Assembly (NCBI GenBank): GCA_048013815.1
Contig: CM106586.1
Location: 19,778,001 to 19,842,000, forward strand
Length of the DNA: 64,000 nt
Origin: Setoptus koraiensis
Lineage: Eukaryota > Arthropoda
Direction: 5' to 3'
Part shown: in pieces, positions 57,046 to 64,000 of the stretch
How positions within the stretch are numbered: the first letter of the stretch is position 1
Layout: every line of letters starts with the position of its first letter
Program-made: the position numbers and the translations under genes
Notes under the pieces: model-generated
The model's input: only the letters and a program-made list of their open reading frames with translations
Told to the model about the DNA's origin: nothing
Databases searched by the model: none

Positions 57046-57930
57046 TCAATAAGCCTTCTTCGATTCGGTGGGTCCTGCATACAGGGTGAGGCTGGCCAGC
57101 GGATTTGACAGAATCAATTCGTCGCCTTGTTTGCACGTTGCATAGGCCACTTGACAATCCTCACCAGTTAGACCGTGATTCAGGGCCCTGTAATATCCAC
57201 TTCCTTCGAACCATTGTTGTGGTATTCTGCCAACATAATCCCTGAACCCACCGAATTGTCTGCTTATTTGACACAAAATCTTCGATCTACAATGGTTAGG
57301 TACAAAAACTCTTTCGAGAATCTTCATCGACTTTGAGACAGGATGCCCGTCGGTATGTAACAGATCTTCTCTGTCTAATAAAACGGTTAATCTATCTCTT
57401 GGAATATTAAACGTTGTGCAAACATAATCAACTAAAGCACTGGGATTGTTCATATACTTTTGAATTTCTATAAAGAATTTCGATTCGGAGATACCACTCT
57501 TGAGGAATTGTTCGTTGAATTGAGTGCCAAATTGATTGCTTAACTGATTGAACGGTTCGAATCCCTTGAAAGTCGATGGATCAATTGCGAAAAGCTGAAA
57601 ACCTCCATCAGCCGACTTGCTAATTAGTCCGAGTTGTCCCATGAATTGGTTGATGCCTTGACCGTAACCACTTCCATAGCTGTTGAATGATTTGCTAAGC
57701 TGACCCAAGTCGAATTGCGACAGACCCTGTGGTAATACGAATAACTGTGTTGGTAGAAATTGTGCCGGTACAATTTGTTGCTGTTGACTTTGAGACTGAC
57801 TTGCAATTGCAGGTAGCACTGATATTGATTGTTGTTGCTGTTGTTGTTGTTGTTGTACTACTTCAACTGCAGCGATTGTTTCAAATACCACCAATAGACA
57901 TCCTAATAACGATAACAACTTTATAGCCAT
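57046..57930 (-). CDS. Secreted Gln-rich protein of unknown function
   Basis: The ORF has 294 residues in a single exon. It starts with a clear signal peptide (MAIKLLSLLGCLLVVFETIAA), followed by two poly-Gln tracts (about 26-34 and 47-52) and a Gln/Gly/Phe-rich region with YGSGYGQG. The C-terminal half (about 165-280) is globular and holds the remaining cysteines: VCTTF, NHCRSKILC and EDCQVAYATC. The CxxxxxC...DCxxxYxxC pattern loosely recalls arthropod secreted DM4/12-type proteins, but the match is weak and I do not assign it. It could be cuticular, silk-like or salivary; the sequence does not decide. The ATG is the first in frame and is directly followed by the signal peptide. Confidence 0.8.
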   Translation of the reverse strand: MAIKLLSLLGCLLVVFETIAAVEVVQQQQQQQQQSISVLPAIASQSQSQQQQIVPAQFLPTQLFVLPQGLSQFDLGQLSKSFNSYGSGYGQGINQFMGQLGLISKSADGGFQLFAIDPSTFKGFEPFNQLSNQFGTQFNEQFLKSGISESKFFIEIQKYMNNPSALVDYVCTTFNIPRDRLTVLLDREDLLHTDGHPVSKSMKILERVFVPNHCRSKILCQISRQFGGFRDYVGRIPQQWFEGSGYYRALNHGLTGEDCQVAYATCKQGDELILSNPLASLTLYAGPTESKKAY

Positions 57931-58807
57931 ATCTGTTCTCTGTTGTATTGCTTAATATTAATAGATTCTGCCGGAATATTGTCGGGACAGGCTGAATTAT
58001 GGAACCAATCTCTCGGATATTGTTGTGCAGTTATTCTTCTACTGGTTGTAAGTTACTATCTTAATGGACGACTATCTATGGCAGAATGATTCTCGTCGGA
58101 AATGAGTTCTCATATTTAAACTTTTTTTCTCAGACAACACAACAACAAATCGATCATTTGTCTCTCGTATAATGTCACTATCGAAGAGTTGAATTAAATC
58201 GACCATGATAATTTACACTTACAAAAACAATTGAATTTGCGAGAGATATGTCATCGTTGGTTCGCCGAGTTGAAATAGAACTCTGTCACGAGGAGCTTCC
58301 ATTTAGCTTTCACTCTGGCAACTCTACCATTAGACACTGATATAAAGAAACAGCAATTCAAGTCCAGACGAGTCATAGTCCGCGACCAGAGATGTGATCA
58401 ATGTCAGTCCACCAAGTCAAATCATGCGAGATTTGTTATCATTAGTCTAAGTTTATGGTCCGCAACTACGAATGAAAAAACTAATCGTTCTCTCGTAATT
58501 GATCTATCTATCTGTTGAACAATATGCAACAATAAGTAATCCATTTGACGAAGCGCTTGCAACTTAGGTTAGAAATGTCTAGATTCCAACTCAACAGCGA
58601 AATTGTTTGGTCTAGCGATCAGAAGAATAGCGGCTGCTTTTACGATTGCATGCTCTTTATTCAGTAAAAAAAATCATCTCTTGAACTTTATCATCGGGTT
58701 TCATGTGAAAATACATCTTTGTAAATAATGTATTTAGATCAGCTAAATAAGTTAGTTAAGTGTTGTCTAGCATGACTAAAATTCGAGTGTGTTTTCATGT
58801 AGCTCTA
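57931..58807. other. Intergenic DNA
   Basis: Promoter side of the secreted-protein gene and 3' side of FKBP2. A TTTAAATA-like element on the minus strand near 58112 is a weak TATA candidate. A minus-strand AATAAA (58656-58661) probably serves FKBP2. Confidence 0.4.
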
Positions 58808-59383
58808 CTACAACTCCACTTTTGAGCTGTCCTCTATTTTGATTGCCTCAACTTCAAAAACTAGAGTAGAATCCGGAGGTATGGTCGGTGGAGAGCCTGA
58901 TTCGCCGTATGCCAAATGAGGTGGAATTACTAGTTTTCTTTTTTCTCCTGCACAAATGCCCAGAAGACCCTGGTCCCAGCCCTTGATCACCTGGCCAGTT
59001 CCTAAGCTAAAAATCAAGGGTTGACCCCGTTTATAACTGTTGTCGAATTCGGCTCCGTTTGCCTTCAAGCTTCCTCTGTAATGCATGTGAAGCGAGTCAC
59101 CTTTTTGTGCTTTTTTGACACAATCTGGAACTCTTTTCTTTATGCCTATTTGCAATTTGGCCTTTGGCTTGACATCCTCCACCACGGATGGCATCTTTGG
59201 CAGACTATTTATAATTTCATCGCTATACACTCTAGTGGTAGTGCTCTCTTCTGGATCATCTATATCATTGCGTTCAGTAGTCACTCGTTGGATAAGTAGA
59301 AAATAAATAAGTATGACAAATGAGGATTTTATAGCTAATCTCAAGTATGGCTTTAGGAATGCTTTCCAGGAAGATCTGTCCAT
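58808..59383 (-). CDS. Fkbp2: ER peptidyl-prolyl isomerase, FKBP2 (FKBP13)-like
   Basis: From the ATG at 59383 (an in-frame TTG lies three codons further out) the product has 191 residues. A hydrophobic segment (SSFVILIYFLLIQ) acts as signal peptide or anchor. After an acidic, Ser/Thr-rich stretch of about 45 residues comes a complete FKBP domain: KLQIGIKKRVPDC, GDSLHMHYRG, FSLGTGQVIKGWDQGLLGIC and GEKRKLVIPPHLAYGESG. The active-site aromatic and Asp/Trp residues (Y of HMHY, D of EFDNS, W of KGWDQ, Y of LAYG) are present. These enzymes speed Pro isomerisation of folding proteins in the ER and bind FK506. The C-terminus KVEL resembles a KDEL-type retrieval signal. The stem between anchor and domain is longer than in human FKBP2. 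Confidence 0.92.
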   Translation of the reverse strand: MDRSSWKAFLKPYLRLAIKSSFVILIYFLLIQRVTTERNDIDDPEESTTTRVYSDEIINSLPKMPSVVEDVKPKAKLQIGIKKRVPDCVKKAQKGDSLHMHYRGSLKANGAEFDNSYKRGQPLIFSLGTGQVIKGWDQGLLGICAGEKRKLVIPPHLAYGESGSPPTIPPDSTLVFEVEAIKIEDSSKVEL

Positions 59384-59977
59384 AATTAACAATCAGAGAT
59401 AGCGTAAGCGTCAGGTATAAATAGATAATTTATGCTATTGAGAAAATGGGAAATGTTGAGAGGCGATATGTCGGCGTATATTTCACAAGTTGCGAATCAC
59501 ATCTGATTGTTGTAAAATCAGCCTGACGCTACAAACATGTGATTTTGACTGGTTGTTATTATTTATGATGGCATGAAGGTTCACCCGTGAATTATTTACG
59601 ATTGACGCCAATCGACGGGCTCATGCTCATGAACACCCCATAAGATCCATGAAAATGACAGAATTCATCCACATTCACGGATAAATATCGCTCACTATTT
59701 TGAGTAGAGATATCGTCGTTGTGTGGACATCGGCGATTTTACCCTTTAAATTTAGCGCTTTGCTCATTGAGTCGATTTGAACATGCGCACCGGAATTGTT
59801 GAACCCATTGTAAGGTCACACAAAACATAAATGCCCAATTCTAGAGGACACGATTGATTATCATTATTATCGCCGTCGTTCTCTCTTGTTTCTGACTTAT
59901 TACTGTTGTTGTTATTATTCATCGACTACATTCACAATCGGAGTTTACTTACGATCTATTACTTACAACCAACAAAC
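59384..59977. promoter_or_regulatory. Divergent intergenic region, FKBP2 / VDAC
   Basis: A 594-bp gap between head-to-head starts, presumably carrying both promoters. The VDAC frame is open upstream of its ATG from 59906, but without conserved sequence. No named motif is evident. Confidence 0.4.
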
Positions 59978-60826
59978 ATGGCACCACCAGCTTATGGAGA
60001 TCTCGGTAAGGCATCCAAGGACTTATTCTCTAAACATTATCATTTCGGTCTGGTCAAGCTAGACCTCAAAACAAAGACACCGTCAGGAGTTGAGTTTGTA
60101 GTCAACGGTCTCAATGAGAATGACACTGGCCGTATAGCGGCATTCTTAGAGACCAAATACAACATCAAATCTCATGGTATAACATTGAAGGAAAAATGGA
60201 ACACGGACAATATTTTATCCGGTGAGGCAATTGCCGATGACTGCCTTGTGAAAGGTCTGAGGCTGGGCCTATCTGGTACATTCGCTCCACAAAGTGGTAA
60301 AAAAACCGGAAAATTAACAGCTGGTTATAAGACATTATTCATTAATTTGAATGGAGATATCGATTTAGATTATGCAGGTGCCACCATCCATGGATCAAGC
60401 GTATTCGGTTACCAGGGATGGTTGGCGGGTATGAAAGTGTCATTCGATCCAACTAAGAACAAGCTTAGCAGATCTAATTTTGCCCTAGGCTATCAACAAG
60501 GCGATGTGCACGTACATGGTCACCTAGATGACGGGCGCGATATTAACTGTTCTGTTTACCAAAGGCTCAACGATGACTTAGAAGCAGGTATCAACGTCGC
60601 ATGGGCCTCTAGCAACAATATGACAAAATTCGGCCTGGGTTGCCATTATAAATTAGACAAAGATTCGGCAATAAGAGCAAAAGTCAACAACGTCAGCCAA
60701 ATCGGTCTCGGTTTCATCCACCGTCTACGACCAGGAATCAATCTTACATTGAGTGCTCAGGTTGATGCTAAGAACTTTAATCAAGGAGGCCACAAATTAG
60801 GTTTAGGATTCGATTTAGAGGCTTAA
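59978..60826 (+). CDS. porin: Voltage-dependent anion channel (mitochondrial porin)
   Basis: From the ATG at 59978 the product has 282 residues, the standard VDAC length. VDAC is the 19-strand beta-barrel of the outer mitochondrial membrane that passes ATP, ADP and other metabolites. The start MAPPAYGDLGKASKDLFSK is the family's N-terminal helix region. LETKYNIKSHGITLKEKWNT is the strongly conserved early barrel segment, and alternating strands continue to the end (KLGLGFDLEA). I prefer this ATG to the TTG at 59906, which would add 24 non-conserved residues. It is a single exon. AATAAA at 60901-60906 follows the stop by about 75 nt. Confidence 0.97.
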   Translation: MAPPAYGDLGKASKDLFSKHYHFGLVKLDLKTKTPSGVEFVVNGLNENDTGRIAAFLETKYNIKSHGITLKEKWNTDNILSGEAIADDCLVKGLRLGLSGTFAPQSGKKTGKLTAGYKTLFINLNGDIDLDYAGATIHGSSVFGYQGWLAGMKVSFDPTKNKLSRSNFALGYQQGDVHVHGHLDDGRDINCSVYQRLNDDLEAGINVAWASSNNMTKFGLGCHYKLDKDSAIRAKVNNVSQIGLGFIHRLRPGINLTLSAQVDAKNFNQGGHKLGLGFDLEA

Positions 60827-61566
60827 ACTCTTGCACAAACACACACACACCATGAAAGCGTAATTTCATATCAAATACGTGATTATATAAAGTACCTATA
60901 AATAAATTTCACAAATTTGATTTACCAGAGAGAAAAAAAAAAGAGAATAGTAGTAACCAATCCAGGTTCTCATAATATTCAGCAATATGCATTGAAAATA
61001 ATTGTGTCATCTGAGGAGATTCTTGCATGACGCCTAGTAAATTCACTATTGTAATTAATTATTTAATCATCAGTACATTACTGATCAATATTGCATTAAA
61101 CTAAACGCTACACATGCACTATTTATCAAATTAAACGGCTGTAGCCAGTTGAATGTCTCGGTTGCTCCATCGCGGCTTCCACTTGAGCGGCTTCTCTTCA
61201 CAGATATCATTATGTGTTTTTTTCATTTCACGAAAGTAGTAACCTTATCACTATTCAGGTCATGTCATAGTTTTTTATTGATAAATAACCAATAAAAAAG
61301 AATCAGTTTACTTTCCCGTTTGGAAGGTCTACATGTGTATGATGAATAGTTGACGCCTCGAGACCTCCTAACGGTTCTGCGATTTGGGGTTTAGTATTTT
61401 AAATTAAGCGCCTCGATCACTGGCGAAGTGATAGAGGACATCGTTAGTTTATTTACAAAATTGCACTCACGCCTCAAACCCTGTTTTTGTTGTTGTCATT
61501 ATCACATAATTAATATTTGGATATATTATATTTATTATTGTCGGATCAACTTACACAATCAACAAA
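60827..61566. other. Intergenic DNA
   Basis: VDAC 3' UTR, then about 600 bp up to NDUFB10 with no gene seen. The last 70 bp before the NDUFB10 ATG are AT-rich (TATATTATATTTATTA at about 61521). Confidence 0.4.
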
Positions 61567-62121
61567 ATGGCAGCACCTCCACCGCCAGGTCCCGAGTTCG
61601 TTCTTGAGCGAGACCCCAAGCAATTGAGGAGCCCCCTGAACAAGTTCTTTGACGGGCTGGGTGGACTAGTGAGAGGACCAGTGGATTGGGTCCACGAAAA
61701 TATTGTCGTACCAAATAGAGGACCCAAATACTATTGGTATCATAGGAAATTCGGTAGAGCTGTACCTATTGACGAATGTTACGTGGATGATAATGCTTGC
61801 ATGTTGGAAGCCGAGTTAGAATACAGAAGGAATATGTTGGTCGAGTCTGAATTGCTCAAATTATTAAGAGAACGCTGGGAGAATTGTCTAAAATGGGAAC
61901 AAGGTAAACACGGAAGCGCAAACATCTACCAATGCGACAAAGAATTTCAAGACTTTAAGCAGGCGGATTTGAATTTTTTTATAAAATACGGTGACATGAC
62001 CTACACTAGTAGTGTTGTTACTGCATTTATGAAACAAAAACACAGAATGATATTTGAAAGAAGAAAAGCTGCCGAGGAGGCAGCAAAAAAAGAAGCCGAG
62101 AAGGACGCGTCTGCGATTTAA
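61567..62121 (+). CDS. ND-PDSW: NADH dehydrogenase (complex I) subunit NDUFB10 / PDSW
   Basis: The product has 184 residues, an accessory subunit of mitochondrial complex I on the intermembrane-space side. The core KYYWYHRKFGR is followed by ECYVDDNACMLEAELEYRR, matching the family pattern. Four cysteines, C71, C78, C107 and C123, correspond to the conserved intramolecular disulphide cysteines of human NDUFB10. The C-terminus is a charged helix (RRKAAEEAAKKEAEKDA). It is a single exon with a Pro-rich start, MAAPPPPGPEF. The gene is tail-to-tail with PEX13, 152 bp apart. ATTAAA at about 62212 is the likely polyadenylation signal. Confidence 0.95.
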   Translation: MAAPPPPGPEFVLERDPKQLRSPLNKFFDGLGGLVRGPVDWVHENIVVPNRGPKYYWYHRKFGRAVPIDECYVDDNACMLEAELEYRRNMLVESELLKLLRERWENCLKWEQGKHGSANIYQCDKEFQDFKQADLNFFIKYGDMTYTSSVVTAFMKQKHRMIFERRKAAEEAAKKEAEKDASAI

Positions 62122-62273
62122 TGAGATGCCCATCTAGTGATAGACGTTCAAATTGAAATATAATGTGTATAGCGTTTAGTTTAATGCAATATTGGTCAGT
62201 ACTGAACTGATGATTAAATAATTAATTACAACAACAATGAATATACCAGGCGTATTATGCTACGCTAGTTGAT

Positions 62274-63248
62274 TCATTTATTGTCATTGAGCGCGCTTTT
62301 AACAGATTCTATCTCGATATAGTTGGCCGGTACCAAGCCGATAGTTTTACCATCCATTCTTGATGCCAGGAGCCAGCCTTGGACTTTTGGTTGAGCGTGG
62401 GCGGGTGCCACTATAATCTTTTCATTTGCACTTAATGTCAGCTCATTTGCCATGTTGGTTTGGAATGGAAATTTGGCCACCGCTAGATAGTGAAAGCCGT
62501 CTTGTTGGGCCCACCTTGTGGTATCCTGACCGGATGGTTGATCTTGCGTTTTGCCTTCATCTGACATCATGAGTTTATAAATGAGCCACGGTGTGCCCGT
62601 AATAACGCTTAAAAACATGAATATTGGCCAAAGTCCACGCAAGGATTGATGCATCGCCGCACCGTTAGTAATGGAATGATCCAATGATTCTGACCAGGCC
62701 AATTCGTTAGTGTCATTAACGTCTATCAGACGAAACATTTGAAGGACTCGTTGCAAAAATCTCTTAATTGTTTTCATAATTGTCAGCGATGCTAAAATAC
62801 TGGTCATTAGATGTTTCAGACGAGCCATATGCTCAGCAACGCCTAATACGGCTCGAAATGATGAATGGACCGCAAAATATGTGGACTCCATGAGCATTGA
62901 TACAGATGAGAATGCGTGTACTATGGATTCAATAGATTGGAATGCCCTACGTGAACTCTCCTCGGCCGCTCTAACAAAATCCACCTCCTGGGGCATACCG
63001 AAGCCAACTCCTCCGGGTGCTAGACCACTAAATCCGCCCGCCATTCCGTAACCCGACCCATAGGCGCCATAAGCTGATCCATAGGGTTGATAAGGTGACA
63101 TTCCATAGGGTGATCCCATGCCCATGCCTAAACCCATTCCCATTCCCATACCTAAACCAAACCGTTGATTGTAGGGCGACAAGGCACTGTACTGTTGTGT
63201 GGCTGACACCTCACCTGGCCTGGGTGGTACCGGCGGAGGTGCTGCCAT
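62274..63248 (-). CDS. Pex13: Peroxin 13 (peroxisomal import docking protein)
   Basis: From the ATG at 63248 the product has 324 residues; the frame is open 11 codons further to a TTG, which I do not use. PEX13 sits in the peroxisome membrane and forms the import pore with PEX14 and PEX5. The start MAAPPPVPPRPGE is followed by a Gly/Met/Tyr/Pro-rich low-complexity region (about 30-80) of GMGMG and YGSGYG type. The conserved Pex13 N-terminal domain follows (RAFQSIESIVHAFSSVSMLM, AVHSSFRAVLGVAEHM). A membrane span lies near 210-230, and a C-terminal SH3 domain (about 255-315) ends WLLASRMDGKTIGLVPANYIE. AATAAA forms the last two codons before the stop (AAT AAA TGA). Confidence 0.94.
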   Translation of the reverse strand: MAAPPPVPPRPGEVSATQQYSALSPYNQRFGLGMGMGMGLGMGMGSPYGMSPYQPYGSAYGAYGSGYGMAGGFSGLAPGGVGFGMPQEVDFVRAAEESSRRAFQSIESIVHAFSSVSMLMESTYFAVHSSFRAVLGVAEHMARLKHLMTSILASLTIMKTIKRFLQRVLQMFRLIDVNDTNELAWSESLDHSITNGAAMHQSLRGLWPIFMFLSVITGTPWLIYKLMMSDEGKTQDQPSGQDTTRWAQQDGFHYLAVAKFPFQTNMANELTLSANEKIIVAPAHAQPKVQGWLLASRMDGKTIGLVPANYIEIESVKSALNDNK

Positions 63249-64000
63249 TTTTGTGTCGATGTGTAAAAATAGATTTGACAATTATAAATAATAATATTTC
63301 CTAATATGAGTTGTGTATTAACGAGTCTAGCAACGAAATCAGAAAACCAGACTAGATGTAACGGTTGGCAAATCAGTGGTGAATGAGAAGAAAATGTAAA
63401 TATTGCGACGTCCTCGATACTGTTATAAAATTGCCAAGGCGCTAAATTTGAAACAAAGTAGCCGTTCTCAGGTTGGTTTGGTCGAGATGGATTCATCGGA
63501 TTTGGAATTGAAATTTTCCACACTGAGACAGCCAGCAACAGGTAACACAAGGTAATGAGCACTTTCTTACAGGCAAACCTGAACTGTTACGTAAGCTGTG
63601 AGTCGCCGCTCCCATTCCGAACGAGGGAGAGTGATTGGATGGCAGTTCTGACGCTTCTCGCAGAGAAAGGGGAGCTGTCTTGCAAGCTCCCATAGTCGCT
63701 CGGGGAGGCTGAAGTTGTTGTTGTCATGTAATGTTTATTTATCCTTTGGCTTGCCATTGCGACTGTACATGTCCCTCTGTCTGTATCGCGCTTCCTATGC
63801 TCGTATCCCTGTGCTACGTTGTTAGAGAGCCGGCGGCATTTGTGGCCAGGAGGTTATTGCGAATGTGTAAGCATACGATTAAGATATAAGATTTCGTTGC
63901 CGCCTTAGTGGCTCCGATACACTTGTGCTGTTGCTTTCGGCTGTAAGTGGGTTACATAACAAGTTTTCGCACATGACTATTGTGAGATGATTTGTGACTA
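63249..64000. other. Intergenic DNA, possible start of a plus-strand gene
   Basis: The PEX13 promoter lies here. On the plus strand an ATG at 63487 opens MDSSDLELKFSTLRQPATG and reaches possible donors (GTAACA at 63540, GTAATG at 63552), so it could be the first exon of a gene running out of the window. The rest shows nothing recognisable. Confidence 0.3.

Overview
The window is animal nuclear DNA, most likely from an arthropod and probably an acariform mite. The evidence is a neurexin-IV gene, a 'nose resistant to fluoxetine' (NRF) acyltransferase family, clan-3-like cytochrome P450s, very intron-poor genes (most have one exon; the introns I can place are about 60 to 110 nt), and tightly packed convergent and divergent gene pairs. 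The species assignment is inference.

Layout. 1-6.6 kb: GC-rich, repeat-rich, no recognisable gene. 6.7-7.0 kb: ribosomal protein eS26. 8.4-12.2 kb: neurexin-IV, ending tail-to-tail with a small two-membrane-span gene (12.2-12.7 kb, minus). 13.2-13.5 kb: a POMP-like proteasome maturation factor (minus), head-to-head with KRI1 (13.9-15.7 kb). 16.4-21.3 kb: a five-exon ABCC transporter. 21.1-34.0 kb: a segmental duplication, each unit holding the end of the ABCC gene, a minus-strand P450 and a plus-strand NRF acyltransferase. 37.1-40.4 kb: an intronless ORF with an RBFOX-type RRM and a huge low-complexity tail. 40.4-57.0 kb: no gene I can defend, in three compositional blocks (GC-rich, AT-richer, GC-rich). 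57.0-63.2 kb: a compact cluster of a secreted Gln-rich protein (minus), FKBP2 (minus), VDAC (plus), NDUFB10 (plus) and PEX13 (minus).

Functionally, the most coherent part is 16-34 kb. An ABCC exporter, two ER P450s and two NRF/AT3 membrane acyltransferases lie side by side, and the divergent P450-NRF pair has been duplicated as a unit with its shared intergenic DNA. This resembles a xenobiotic or lipophile-handling cluster. The duplication is seen directly; the joint role is inference. The rest is mostly housekeeping: ribosome biogenesis (KRI1, eS26), proteasome assembly (POMP), mitochondrion (VDAC, NDUFB10), ER folding (FKBP2), peroxisome import (PEX13), and septate-junction or neuronal adhesion (neurexin-IV).
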